This document shows, in pieces, positions 27,065-35,856 of a stretch of 64,000 bases of DNA. Each line of letters opens with the position of its first letter. Within the stretch, counting starts at the first letter, position 1. Both the position numbers and the translations under genes were made by a program. The notes beneath the pieces were generated by a model, which made no database searches, was not told where the DNA came from, and worked only from the letters and a program-made list of their open reading frames with translations. Origin of the DNA: Runella aurantiaca (GTDB taxonomy: Bacteria; Bacteroidota; Bacteroidia; Cytophagales; Spirosomataceae); NCBI RefSeq assembly GCF_003339505.1, contig NZ_QPIW01000026.1:1-64000 (forward strand), written 5' to 3'.

Positions 27065-29857
27065 ATGCTTCGTTTCTCAATTTATCTTTGTTTATTGTTT
27101 TTTGGGATGCAGACCCTTACTGCCCAAACCAATATACCGTTGCCAGAGCACCCACGTCCTGATTGGGAGCGTGCCAATTGGCTCAACCTTAACGGCGACT
27201 GGGAGTTTCGGTTCGATAAAGAAGATGCCGGCCTGAAACAGGGTTGGGGCAAAGGCACTCAAAAATTTCCCCTGACCATCCATGTGCCGTTTCCGTGGGG
27301 GGCACCGCTGTCGGGGGTCAAAGATGAAGCCGATATTGCGTGGTATCAACGCACGATTTCTATTCCCAAAGATTGGAAGGGCCAACGCATTTTTGTGGTC
27401 ATTGGAGCCAGCGATTATAAAACCACCGTTTGGTTTGGTGGCAAAGAACTTGGTACTTTTGAAGGTGGCTATGTGCCCTTTGAATTTGAACTTCCTGTCA
27501 CTGGCTTAAAAGCCAGTGCAAATCAGGCTGGAGCAAATCAAAAATTGGTGATTCGGGTAGATGATAAGCGCCGTGAATATGCTTTATACGGAAAACAGGG
27601 CTACGGCAACGCACGGGGCATTTGGCAAACCATTTATCTGGAAGCGCGCGCCAATGATTATCTTGAAACCCTGCATTTTACGCCCGATATTGACAAAGGC
27701 AAGGTTCAGGTAACGGCCACTTTGCCGCAACCTGCCTCGCAAGATTTGGCGCTGAAACTCAACATAGCGGGTGTATCTGCGCCCGTTTCGCAAACCATTG
27801 GAAAGGGACAAACGCAACTGATGTTTGACGTTTCTATCCCTGATTTTAAACTTTGGACGCTGGAAAATCCGCACCTGTACGAAGTGGAAGCGGCGCTGGG
27901 AGGAGATAAAATTAAAAGTTATTTCGGGATGCGTAAAATTTCGGTGGTCAATTTGCCCGGGACTAATTTTCCGTATGTCGCGCTTAACAATCAGCCGATT
28001 TATCTCCAAATCGCGCTCGACCAGTCGTACCATCCAGAGGGTTTTTATACCTTTCCGACGGATGAGTTTATGAAAAATGAGATAAAATTGGCCAAGGATA
28101 TTGGCTTAAACGGCATCCGGACGCACATCAAAATTGACGTACCCCGTAAGTTGTATTGGGCGGATAAAATGGGGCTGTTGATTATGTCCGATTTACCCAA
28201 TTTCTGGGGACAACCCAACGCCGAAGCCCGGGCCGAATCGGAGCGGGTGTTGCCCCAACTCATCAAACGAGATTTCAATCACCCCGCCATTTTTTCGTGG
28301 ATTCTCTTCAATGAAACTTGGGGATTAAAGACCAAAGTAGAAGAAAACGGCAAAAAAGTGGATAAATACTTGCCCGAAACCCAGCAGTGGGTGGCAAGCA
28401 TGTACCGCAAAGCCAAAGCACTCGACTCTAGCCGTTTGATTGAGGATAATTCAATTTGCTGCGGCGCGGGCCATACCGAAACGGACATCAACTCGTGGCA
28501 TGAGTATCTGCCCGGCTATGGATGGGAAGACTACCTTAAAAACTTGACCACCAAAACGTACGAAGGTTCTACCTTTAATTTTGAAAATGGCTACAAAGTG
28601 GGCAGACAACCGAACATCAACTCCGAATTTGGCAACGTATGGGGCTACGATGGCAGTTCTGGCGACGTGGATTGGACGTGGGACTACCACCGCTCGGTCA
28701 ATACTTTTCGTAAATATCCGTTGGTGGCGGGCTGGTTGTACACCGAGCACCACGACGTAATCAACGAGTGGAACGGCTATTTTAAATTTGACCGTACCCA
28801 AAAATTTACGGGCTTGGAAGCCTTCGTGCCGGGTATGAGTCTCAAGGATTTGCACGCCGATATTTATGTCACTACGGGCCAGGATATTTCACTTAGCGTG
28901 CGCCCGACCGAAGTGGTGCAAGTACCCCTAACGATTTCGTCGATGACAGGACGCACTGATTTGGGCAATGAGCTGACCCTGAAAGTGGAACTGAACGGCT
29001 GGGATGCTTTTGGACAGGCTAAAAAGTGGCAGAGTTTTACCAAAAAAGTCCCATACAGCCCGTGGATTCAGCAGGCACTCGCGCCGTTGTACGTGGTGAT
29101 GCCTTCCGAAAAATCGGTGGCTGTGTTGGCGCTGACGTTGCAGGATGCCAAGGGAAATATCTTGAGTCGCAATTTCAATATGTACATCATTGAGAAACCC
29201 CAAGCCGCAGAAATAGTGACGGGCGGTGGAGAAAAACAACGATTATTGACCATTGCACCCAATAAATTTAGCGATGCAAAATGGTCAATGAAGCAGTGGG
29301 ATGTGTTGGACGGATTGAAAGTAAACGGCGCAGGAAGCGGTTATTTTGAATACAAAATTAAATGGCCGACCGACCTAAAAGCAGACAACGTCAACGGGGC
29401 GTCGTTCATCATGGAAGCCTCCGCAAAACAGTTGTTTGGTAAAGACAAAAGCGGTGACGTCAAAATTGCCGACAACTACATGCTCGGCGGCGGTACGTTT
29501 GACAATAGCCTCAATCCCAATTCTTATCCCATGACCGATGAGACTAAATTTCCGAGCGATGTAGCCATCAGTTTCAACGGAGTAGCGGCGGGAAAACTCA
29601 ACCTGCCCGATGATCCCGCCGACCACCGTGGGGTATTGTCGTGGCACTATCAACCCCAAAACCGTAAACTACGCGAAGCGGGCAGCTACGGCTATCGTTT
29701 GGAAGTAAATGTACCCAATGAGGCCCTCCAGAAAGCCATCCAAACGGGCGAATTGGTGTTGCGTTTGGCGGTAGAAGGCAACGGTGGTTTAGCGATTTAC
29801 GGCGAAAAATTTGGCATGTACCCCTTTGACCCGACGGTTATCGTGAAAGTGAAATAA
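27065..29857 (+). CDS. Secreted GH2 family glycoside hydrolase
   Basis: A 930-residue protein with a signal peptide ending near ALTAQ (residue 20). Domain order: sugar-binding jelly roll (about 30-215, RPDWERANWLNLNGDWEF and DEADIAWYQRTISIP), immunoglobulin-like domain (about 215-305), TIM barrel (305-600), C-terminal beta domains. Catalytic acid/base Glu417 lies in FSWILFNETWG and nucleophile Glu521 in NINSEFG. GH2 members act as beta-galactosidase, glucuronidase or mannosidase; the subsite residues do not let me choose. It opens a same-strand set with a sulfatase and three esterases, which suggests action on decorated, partly sulfated or acetylated glycans. A hairpin with T-run follows it. 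Confidence 0.92.
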   Translation: MLRFSIYLCLLFFGMQTLTAQTNIPLPEHPRPDWERANWLNLNGDWEFRFDKEDAGLKQGWGKGTQKFPLTIHVPFPWGAPLSGVKDEADIAWYQRTISIPKDWKGQRIFVVIGASDYKTTVWFGGKELGTFEGGYVPFEFELPVTGLKASANQAGANQKLVIRVDDKRREYALYGKQGYGNARGIWQTIYLEARANDYLETLHFTPDIDKGKVQVTATLPQPASQDLALKLNIAGVSAPVSQTIGKGQTQLMFDVSIPDFKLWTLENPHLYEVEAALGGDKIKSYFGMRKISVVNLPGTNFPYVALNNQPIYLQIALDQSYHPEGFYTFPTDEFMKNEIKLAKDIGLNGIRTHIKIDVPRKLYWADKMGLLIMSDLPNFWGQPNAEARAESERVLPQLIKRDFNHPAIFSWILFNETWGLKTKVEENGKKVDKYLPETQQWVASMYRKAKALDSSRLIEDNSICCGAGHTETDINSWHEYLPGYGWEDYLKNLTTKTYEGSTFNFENGYKVGRQPNINSEFGNVWGYDGSSGDVDWTWDYHRSVNTFRKYPLVAGWLYTEHHDVINEWNGYFKFDRTQKFTGLEAFVPGMSLKDLHADIYVTTGQDISLSVRPTEVVQVPLTISSMTGRTDLGNELTLKVELNGWDAFGQAKKWQSFTKKVPYSPWIQQALAPLYVVMPSEKSVAVLALTLQDAKGNILSRNFNMYIIEKPQAAEIVTGGGEKQRLLTIAPNKFSDAKWSMKQWDVLDGLKVNGAGSGYFEYKIKWPTDLKADNVNGASFIMEASAKQLFGKDKSGDVKIADNYMLGGGTFDNSLNPNSYPMTDETKFPSDVAISFNGVAAGKLNLPDDPADHRGVLSWHYQPQNRKLREAGSYGYRLEVNVPNEALQKAIQTGELVLRLAVEGNGGLAIYGEKFGMYPFDPTVIVKVK

Positions 29858-29873
29858 GGACATGATGATTATG

Positions 29874-29926
29874 CAGGTTTTGAGAAACGGCCCGCACACT
29901 GTGGGATTCAGTTTTCTCAAAACCTG
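29874..29926 (+). terminator. Hairpin with T-run after GH2 gene
   Basis: Arms caggttttgagaaa and tttctcaaaacctg form a 14-bp perfect stem enclosing a smaller stem (cccgca...tgtggg). The T-run TCTTTTTTC follows at 29927-29935. A relative with similar wording lies at 33410-33466. Confidence 0.65.
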
Positions 29927-29946
29927 TCTTTTTTCAACTGATTCGT

Positions 29947-31533
29947 ATGAAAACAAAATATAGATTTACCGTCGCGTCGCTGGTCTTCTTGGGCCTGAGC
30001 GGATTAAGTTTTGGCCCACCCACCGCCACCGTTAAGCCCAACATTATCGTCATCATGGCCGATGATATGGGCTTTAGCGACATCGGCTGTTACGGTTCTG
30101 AAATTCCCACACCTCATTTGGACAATCTGGCCAAAAACGGCACAAAATTCACGCAATTTTACAACGCGGCCCGTTGCTGTCCTAGTCGGGCGGCGTTGCT
30201 GACGGGGGTGTATCCGCATCAGGCAGGAATGGGCGAAATGGTGGTTACGAAGGTAAAAGACCGTGCGCAAGAAAACCCCTATCAAGGTTGGCTAAGCAAA
30301 CAAACTGCCACCGTGGCCGAAATGCTGAAAGCGTCAGGTTATCAGACATTTATGTCGGGTAAATGGCACGTGGGCGAAGAGCGCGCCGATTGGCCATTGC
30401 AGCGCGGTTTTGATAAATATTTTGGCCTCATCAGCGGAGCCACGAGCTATTATGAGGTGTTGCCCGGTCGGTTGGTGCTGGAAGACAACGAGCCGTATAC
30501 CCTGCCCAAGGATTTTTACATGACCGACGCCATCAGCGACAAAGCCGTGGAGTATATTTCGTCCAACGAAAAAACAAAACAGCCCTTCTTTATGTACGTT
30601 GCTTACACCGCGCCGCATTGGCCGTTGCACGCGCCCGATGAAGAAATCCAAAAATTTCGGGGCAAGTACAAGAGAGGGTGGGATGAATTGAGAAAAGAGC
30701 GATTTGTGAAACAACAGAAAATGGGCCTCTTTGGTAAAAAATACGCGTTGCCCGAACGTGATGCTGACATTGCCGCTTGGGAAAACACCACCAACCAAGA
30801 CGAATGGGATTTGAAAATGGCTACCTACGCCGCCATGGTGAGCCGCATGGATGCGGGCATTGGAAAAATCGTCGAAAAACTGCGCGCCAACGGGCAGCTC
30901 AATAACACGATGATTGTGTTTTTGTCGGACAATGGAGCCTGCGCTGAAGTGCTAGATGCCCGCGCCAAAAAAGATTTGGGCGAGGCAGCTTATACCGTTT
31001 CGTTGACAACGCCAGCGGGCCAAAAAGGCTCTTATACCACGTATGGTAAAGAGTGGGCCGCTTTGGGCAATACTCCTTTCCGAATGTACAAGCAGTTTAC
31101 GCACGAAGGCGGCATCGCTACCCCCATGATTGTACATTATCCCAATGTTATAAAAAAGGCATTCCAAACTTCGCAGGTCGGGCACATCATCGACCTCCTC
31201 CCGACGATTCTGGAAGTGGCGCAGGTGAAACAACCGCTTACGATGAACCAACAGAACCTTAAGCCCATCGAAGGCAAAAGTTTGGTGCCCATTTTGCAGG
31301 GAAAAACCCGTAAAGGACATGACTATATCGCGTGGGAGCATTTCGATAACCGTGCCATACGACAAGGAAAATGGAAGTTGGTAGGAATGAAAGGTAAAAG
31401 CCAATGGGAATTGTATGACCTTGAAAACGACCGTACCGAAACCCAAGATTTGGCGCAGGCACACCCCGAAATTGTAGCCCAATTAACCGAAAAATACCGC
31501 CAATGGGCGGCGAAAGTGGGAGTGAAAAAGTAG
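29947..31533 (+). CDS. Secreted arylsulfatase
   Basis: A 528-residue sulfatase with a signal peptide (about 1-22). The metal-binding NIIVIMADDMGFSDIGCYG is at residues 32-51. The formylglycine motif C-C-P-S-R has Cys77 at the position converted to formylglycine, followed by AALLTGVYPHQAGMG. Downstream KWHVG and the HWPLHAPDEE region provide further active-site residues. It needs an anaerobic- or FGE-type maturase encoded elsewhere. It is an enzyme of the S1 family that removes sulfate from glycans or aromatic esters; which subfamily cannot be judged. It lies between GH2 and the DUF4886 hydrolase, pointing to sulfated polysaccharides as targets. Confidence 0.93.
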   Translation: MKTKYRFTVASLVFLGLSGLSFGPPTATVKPNIIVIMADDMGFSDIGCYGSEIPTPHLDNLAKNGTKFTQFYNAARCCPSRAALLTGVYPHQAGMGEMVVTKVKDRAQENPYQGWLSKQTATVAEMLKASGYQTFMSGKWHVGEERADWPLQRGFDKYFGLISGATSYYEVLPGRLVLEDNEPYTLPKDFYMTDAISDKAVEYISSNEKTKQPFFMYVAYTAPHWPLHAPDEEIQKFRGKYKRGWDELRKERFVKQQKMGLFGKKYALPERDADIAAWENTTNQDEWDLKMATYAAMVSRMDAGIGKIVEKLRANGQLNNTMIVFLSDNGACAEVLDARAKKDLGEAAYTVSLTTPAGQKGSYTTYGKEWAALGNTPFRMYKQFTHEGGIATPMIVHYPNVIKKAFQTSQVGHIIDLLPTILEVAQVKQPLTMNQQNLKPIEGKSLVPILQGKTRKGHDYIAWEHFDNRAIRQGKWKLVGMKGKSQWELYDLENDRTETQDLAQAHPEIVAQLTEKYRQWAAKVGVKK

Positions 31534-31574
31534 GGTTTTTAGGCAATAAATTCATTATCAGCTAAATATATAGT

Positions 31575-32504
31575 ATGCAAAAATGTTCAATACGTACTCG
31601 TCAGTTACTGCTGACTTTATTTTTTTTATTTATTCTTCAATGTGTTTCGGCGCAGAAACAGCCGTTAAGGTTGTTTTTGATTGGGAATAGCTTTTCGCAA
31701 AATGCCACCCAGTTTCTGCCCGAGTTGAGTAAAGAAGGCGGGCACGAACTCATCATTGGAAGGGCTGAATTGGGTGGATGCTCTTTGCAGCGCCACTGGG
31801 AACACGCCGCCGCCGCCGAAGCAAATCCTAACGATGAAAAAGGAAAGCCTTACAAAGGGAAATCGCTAAAAATGCTTTTGTCGGAAGGGAGTTGGGACGT
31901 GATAACGCTTCAGCAATACTCCAAAATTTCTACCGATTTGAGCACGTACGAACCGTATGCCACTAAGCTCTACGAATACGTCCGTAAACTCCAGCCCAAC
32001 GCCCGCATCGTTTTTCATCAAACGTGGGCTTATCGGTCTGATTCTAACGATTTTGGGCAGCTGACCGAAGGAGGAGAGGCTAAAAATGAGCAAGAAATGT
32101 GGGAAAAATCGCGGGCTGCGTACCGAGCCACCGCTGCCTCGCTTCACGCAGCGGTCATCCCGACGGGCGATGCATTTTGGCAAATGAGTTCCAGTCGGAA
32201 ATGGACGTACCATCGGGATAAAAACTTCGATTTCAAAAATCCAACAATGTCCAATCTGCCCGATCAAACGAACTCTCTCCACGTGGGTTATGCGTGGAAT
32301 AAAGAAAAATTAAATTTTGATTCGCACCACGCCAGTCCAGCAGGGTGTTATTTGGGGGCATTGGTTTGGTATGGTTTCTTGTTTCAGGAATCGCCAATCA
32401 AGCTGACTTTTACCCCGAAAAACGTACCTGCTGATTTTGCAAAACAGCTGCGGAAAACCGCGTGGAAAACCGTAAAAAAAGAGTTGAAGGCTTCGGCTCA
32501 CTAA
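31575..32504 (+). CDS. DUF4886/SGNH-like secreted protein
   Basis: A 309-residue protein with a signal peptide (MQKCSIRTRQLLLTLFFLF...). The core LRLFLIGNSFSQNATQFLPE is the DUF4886 wording, where GNSFS holds the SGNH-like nucleophile serine, and DVITLQQYS plus the late DSHHASPAGCYL fit the other blocks. These are putative carbohydrate esterases of Bacteroidota. It follows the sulfatase after 41 bases and the next ATG (32522) lies 17 bases after its stop, so the three are probably co-transcribed. The actual substrate is unknown. Confidence 0.85.
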   Translation: MQKCSIRTRQLLLTLFFLFILQCVSAQKQPLRLFLIGNSFSQNATQFLPELSKEGGHELIIGRAELGGCSLQRHWEHAAAAEANPNDEKGKPYKGKSLKMLLSEGSWDVITLQQYSKISTDLSTYEPYATKLYEYVRKLQPNARIVFHQTWAYRSDSNDFGQLTEGGEAKNEQEMWEKSRAAYRATAASLHAAVIPTGDAFWQMSSSRKWTYHRDKNFDFKNPTMSNLPDQTNSLHVGYAWNKEKLNFDSHHASPAGCYLGALVWYGFLFQESPIKLTFTPKNVPADFAKQLRKTAWKTVKKELKASAH

Positions 32505-32521
32505 CTGATAAATACATCGTT

Positions 32522-33388
32522 ATGCAAAAAAATCTATTTATCTACTTCTTAGTGTTCCTCGTCCATACTGCCCACTGCCAACTGGTGAGCGACTCGGTGC
32601 TGATTGAAGGTCATTACCGTACCTTCCATTTTCTGACACCTGCCGATAAGCAGTCTTCTTTGCTGTTTGTTTTGCACGGCTCAGGGGGCAACGGGCGTGG
32701 ACAGCGAAACGGAGCCCAGAAATTGGAAGCCATTGCTCCCAATGAAAACATTTTAATGGTATATCCCGACGGCTACAAAAACTATTGGAATGAATGTCGG
32801 AAAACGGCGCAGTCGGCGGCAAACATGGAAAACATCAACGACAATGCGTTTTTTCAATCCATGATTACCTATTTCGAGCAAAAATACGCCATCAATCCTA
32901 AAAAAGTATTCGCGGTAGGCACTTCGGGAGGCGGGCACATGGCGTATAAGTTGGCGCTGACGATGCCCGAACAGTTCAGAGCCATTACCGCGCTTATTGC
33001 CAACTTACCCGACACCAATAACATGGATTGCGCCGAAAAACGCATGGCGATTCCCGTGATGATTGTCAACGGTACGGCCGACCGCACCAACCCCTACACT
33101 GGTGGGGAGGTGTTGACCAACGGTATCAGTCTTGGCTTTGTTCGCTCCACCGACAGGACGTTCAAATATTGGTCTGAACTGGCGGGATATGCAGGCAGCC
33201 CCAAAATGGAGGCGCTGCCCGATACCGACCCAACCGACGGCCGCACCATTGAGCGCTATACGTATAAAGAACCTGGCAAGCCCGAAGTAACCCTCTTAAA
33301 AGTACTGAACGGCCAACACAATTCCCCGCGCGATATTGATGTGTATCTGGAAGCATGGGCGTTTTTTAAGCGGCAAATGATGGAGTGA
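32522..33388 (+). CDS. Secreted CE1-like esterase (PHB depolymerase family)
   Basis: I prefer the ATG at 32522 (288 residues, MQKNLFIYFLVFLVHTAHC), which gives a signal peptide; the frame from 32462 overlaps the previous gene. The fold is alpha/beta hydrolase: FVLHGSGGNG near residue 48, nucleophile Ser135 in VGTSGGGHMAYKLA, and a late NGQHNSPRD carrying the catalytic His. Close relatives are LpqC-like and feruloyl/acetyl xylan esterases of family CE1. It is likely periplasmic or extracellular. The role may be to deacylate plant polysaccharides ahead of the glycosidases nearby. Confidence 0.84.
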   Translation: MQKNLFIYFLVFLVHTAHCQLVSDSVLIEGHYRTFHFLTPADKQSSLLFVLHGSGGNGRGQRNGAQKLEAIAPNENILMVYPDGYKNYWNECRKTAQSAANMENINDNAFFQSMITYFEQKYAINPKKVFAVGTSGGGHMAYKLALTMPEQFRAITALIANLPDTNNMDCAEKRMAIPVMIVNGTADRTNPYTGGEVLTNGISLGFVRSTDRTFKYWSELAGYAGSPKMEALPDTDPTDGRTIERYTYKEPGKPEVTLLKVLNGQHNSPRDIDVYLEAWAFFKRQMME

Positions 33389-33409
33389 TACTCGTGTGTC
33401 AGGGCGGTT

Positions 33410-33466
33410 TCTCAAGCCCATGATTCAGGTTTCTTAAAACCTGAATTTTTTCCGAAACCGTGCCCA
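33410..33466 (+). terminator. Nested terminator after CE1-like esterase
   Basis: The inner stem attcaggttt (33423-33432) with aaacctgaat (33437-33446) around loop ctta is followed by a T-run. Outer arms gggcggtttc and gaaaccgtgccc enclose it. Good Rho-independent terminator; it resembles the one at 29874-29926. Confidence 0.7.
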
Positions 33467-33477
33467 TAAATGAGGTT

Positions 33478-33499
33478 GTTGTTGGAAAACACCAGCAAC
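33478..33499. repeat. Degenerate copy of dispersed palindrome
   Basis: Arms gttgttgg (33478-33485) and ccagcaac (33492-33499) pair with one wobble around loop aaaaca. The layout matches the palindromes at 351-376 and 34991-35012. It stands in the spacer upstream of the sialate O-acetylesterase gene. Confidence 0.45.
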
Positions 33500-33582
33500 T
33501 ACGAAACGGTAAAAATTATCAATAAAGTTAGCCAAACAAATTAATTCAGTTGGGATATGCACTCCTAAAACCTCCTCAAAAA

Positions 33583-34983
33583 ATGAAAAAACTCTTCCTT
33601 CTCCTCTTTCTTTTCCCACTCTTCGCCGTTGCCGATGTGTACTTGCCGGCTATTTTTAGTAGTAATATGGTGTTGCAGCAACAATCCAACGTAACGGTAT
33701 GGGGATGGGCGCAGCCGGGCGAGAGGGTAACAGTTACGGGGAGTTGGCAAAGTGAAACGGTCAGTGTGGTGACCAACGAAAATGCTGTTTGGAAATTAAC
33801 TATTACTACCCCCAAAGCAGGAGGCGGACCGTATACGTTGAGCATTCAGGGAAGAAATAAAATTGTGCTGGAAAATGTCCTGATGGGTGAGGTGTGGTTG
33901 TGTGCGGGTCAATCCAACATGGAATGGAGCGCCGACCACGGCGTAAAAGACGCAAAGGCGGAGTTGCCGACGGCCTACAATGCCAACATTCGTTTTTTTA
34001 AAATGCCCAAACTCACCGCCGAAACGCCCCAAACCGACGCCAAAGGAATCTGGACGGTTTGTGATTCACTGACGTTAAAGCGGTTCAGTGCCGTGGGATA
34101 TTTTTTCGGTAAAAAACTCAATCAATCGCTCAATGTGCCCATCGGCTTGATTGATGTAGCGTGGGGCGGTTCGTACATCGAATCGTGGATTCCAGAGCAT
34201 TTGGTCAATCTCTTCCCCAACACCCGTACCTCGGCCGAAACCATGATTCCGAGCAAAGGATGGCCGCGACAGGCGGGATATATTTACAACGGCATGGTAG
34301 CACCCCTCACGCCGTTTGTCATTGCGGGGGCGTTGTGGTATCAGGGCGAGTCCAACCGTCATTATCCTTCTACGTACTACCAACTCATGCACCTGATGGT
34401 GGATACGTGGCGGGGCGCGTGGCAGAAAGACTTTCCGTTTTACTACGTTCAAATTGCCCCTTTCAACTACCGCGATACCACCGAATTTAAAGCCCCCGCC
34501 GTGCGCGAGATGCAAACCCGGGCCATGGACATTCCGAAATCGGGTATGGTGGTCATTACCGATTTGGTCGATGACCTTAACAACATTCACCCCGTGTATA
34601 AAAAAGAAGTCGGCAATCGGTTGGCGGGTTGGGCATTGGCAGAGACTTACAATCAGAAGAACGGAAATTATAAAAGTCCGCAGTATAAATCTTTGCAAGT
34701 AGAAGGCAACAAAGCCATCGTTTCGTTTGACCACGCCGAAAGTGGTCTTGCCGCCAAAGGAGGCCCGTTGACTGAGTTTGAAGTCGCGGGAGCAGACCAC
34801 GTATTTTACAAAGCACAGGCCCGAATTGTCAAAAACAACGTCGTTGAAGTCACCTCCGATAAGGTTAGTCAGCCCATAGCGGTGCGTTTTGCGTTTCGGG
34901 ATACGCCCGTTCCAAACTTGTTCAACAAAGAGGGTTTACCCGCCATTCCGTTTCGAACTGATGATTGGAAACTAGGACGTTGA
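33583..34983 (+). CDS. Secreted sialate O-acetylesterase
   Basis: I prefer the ATG at 33583 (466 residues, MKKLFLLLFLFPLFAVA), giving a signal peptide. The SGNH-type sialate O-acetylesterase marks are present: LCAGQSNMEWS with nucleophile Ser111, GVKDAKAELPTAYNANIRFF, DVAWGGSYIESWIPE, and ALWYQGESN with the conserved QGE block. A jelly-roll N-terminus (about 30-100) precedes the catalytic core. It removes 9-O-acetyl groups from sialic acids or acetyl groups from other glycans. It is the last gene of the degradation cluster. The last 28 bases before its stop are duplicated at 35857-35884, with a higBA cassette between. Confidence 0.9.
   Translation: MKKLFLLLFLFPLFAVADVYLPAIFSSNMVLQQQSNVTVWGWAQPGERVTVTGSWQSETVSVVTNENAVWKLTITTPKAGGGPYTLSIQGRNKIVLENVLMGEVWLCAGQSNMEWSADHGVKDAKAELPTAYNANIRFFKMPKLTAETPQTDAKGIWTVCDSLTLKRFSAVGYFFGKKLNQSLNVPIGLIDVAWGGSYIESWIPEHLVNLFPNTRTSAETMIPSKGWPRQAGYIYNGMVAPLTPFVIAGALWYQGESNRHYPSTYYQLMHLMVDTWRGAWQKDFPFYYVQIAPFNYRDTTEFKAPAVREMQTRAMDIPKSGMVVITDLVDDLNNIHPVYKKEVGNRLAGWALAETYNQKNGNYKSPQYKSLQVEGNKAIVSFDHAESGLAAKGGPLTEFEVAGADHVFYKAQARIVKNNVVEVTSDKVSQPIAVRFAFRDTPVPNLFNKEGLPAIPFRTDDWKLGR
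34949..34976 (+). repeat. 28-bp direct repeat, left copy (inside esterase 3' end)
   Basis: The text cgtttcgaactgatgattgg plus aaactagg agrees with 35857-35884 at 26 of 28 positions. It encodes the end FRTDDWKLGR of the esterase. Distance between the copies is 908 bases. Agreement of this length is not expected by chance and points to duplication during insertion. Confidence 0.85.
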
Positions 34984-34990
34984 GAGAAAG

Positions 34991-35012
34991 GATGTTGGTG
35001 GAAAAACCAACA
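34991..35012. repeat. Dispersed palindrome, third copy
   Basis: gatgttggtggaaaaaccaacaac, with stem tgttggt/accaaca, and followed by ggcaaaa. Nearly the same wording as 351-376, where the follow-on ggcaaaaa is also shared. It lies just beyond the left 28-bp repeat. Confidence 0.55.
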
Positions 35013-35054
35013 ACGGCAAAATACATCTGCTGCCTCTTGTGCTGCTCAATAGGA

Positions 35055-35082
35055 GGTTTTAGACCTTTATGAGGTGACAAAA
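35055..35082. repeat. Dispersed intergenic motif, second copy
   Basis: Nearly identical to 3114-3140 (ggttttagacc...tgacaaa). It lies within the cassette bounded by the 28-bp repeats and just beyond the stop of higA. Confidence 0.5.
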
Positions 35083-35108
35083 GTGAGTATTTCTATTCAA
35101 CTAATTAA

Positions 35109-35477
35109 TCACATAGCCAACAAAGTAGTGGCAGAAATTCCTAAATTATGGTGCAGTTCTTTTATCATTTTAAGACTTAACTTCCTTTTTCCATTCAATA
35201 CTTCCGACACTCTATTTTCGCCTCCAAAATAGTGGGCCACATCTTTTTGGGAAAGTTTAAGTTCAGCCATTTTATATTTAATAGCCTCAATTGGATTGGG
35301 CTTGGGTATTGGATAATGTTTTTTCTCATACTCGCAGGCAAGTATTGTAATTGCCTCTAAAATTTTCTCTTCTTCAGAACCCTCAGGACACTCTAGTAAA
35401 AGCTCAATCATTTCATGGGCCTCCGCAAATTCTGCATCATTGGTAATTGGCTTAATCTGAATATTTCTATTTTTCAT
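35109..35477 (-). CDS. higA: HigA-like antitoxin
   Basis: A 122-residue protein. Residues 72-120 form an Xre-type helix-turn-helix (KYKMAELKLSQKDVAHYFGG, then NRVSEVLNGKRKLSLKMI). The N-terminal acidic part (EFAEAHEMIELLLECPEGSE) should wrap the toxin. It follows higB by 18 bases, the order typical of higBA, in which the antitoxin represses its own promoter. Base composition is more AT-rich than the esterase genes on the left. Together with higB it sits between the two 28-bp direct repeats, so it came in as a unit. Confidence 0.87.
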   Translation of the reverse strand: MKNRNIQIKPITNDAEFAEAHEMIELLLECPEGSEEEKILEAITILACEYEKKHYPIPKPNPIEAIKYKMAELKLSQKDVAHYFGGENRVSEVLNGKRKLSLKMIKELHHNLGISATTLLAM

Positions 35478-35495
35478 AACCGTGTCTGCCTTTTG

Positions 35496-35792
35496 TTATA
35501 GGTTAAAAATATCCTTTATTTTATCGTATTCTTTGTGGGTTCCTATAAATCGAACATAAACTGCATGAAATTTATATCGAAAATAGGCTACTAATCTATA
35601 TTTATTGAGGGCTATGTTAAAAACGACTCTTCCATTTCCAATAATATCAGCATCTTTAAAGTCTTTGATAACTTGGTTTGAGGTTTCATAGGTGTTTTCG
35701 TCCATTTTCTCATACCACATCTCTAAGGATGTCCTTGCATCAGGGTATTGGTCCCAAAACTCTTTCAGGGTTTTATGCGAATATATTCTCAT
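35496..35792 (-). CDS. higB: HigB-family toxin (mRNA interferase)
   Basis: I prefer the ATG at 35792 (98 residues, MRIYSHKTLKEFWDQYPDA), the usual start of HigB_toxin proteins; the frame from 35822 adds ten unrelated residues. Diagnostic parts are the N-terminal SHKTLKEFW and LEMWYEKMDENTYET, the core DIIGNGRVVFNIALNKYRLV, and the C-terminal YVRFIGTHKEYDKI. The family cuts mRNA on translating ribosomes. It is first of a two-gene operon with the HigA-like antitoxin 18 bases downstream. Both genes lie within a duplication-bounded cassette. Confidence 0.87.
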   Translation of the reverse strand: MRIYSHKTLKEFWDQYPDARTSLEMWYEKMDENTYETSNQVIKDFKDADIIGNGRVVFNIALNKYRLVAYFRYKFHAVYVRFIGTHKEYDKIKDIFNL

Positions 35793-35797
35793 AAGAG

Positions 35798-35832
35798 CAA
35801 ATGTATCAAAATAGTTCCACAATTTGGGAACT
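35798..35832 (-). promoter_or_regulatory. Candidate higBA promoter and operator
   Basis: A palindrome AGTTCC-N8-GGAACT spans 35813-35832 and, on the minus strand, is followed by TACATTTG (35798-35805), which fits the Bacteroidota -7 consensus. The ATG of higB is only five bases further, so transcription would be nearly leaderless. It is a fitting place for HigA autorepression. Confidence 0.4.
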
Positions 35833-35856
35833 CACCAGAGGCGTTTTTTATAAAAT

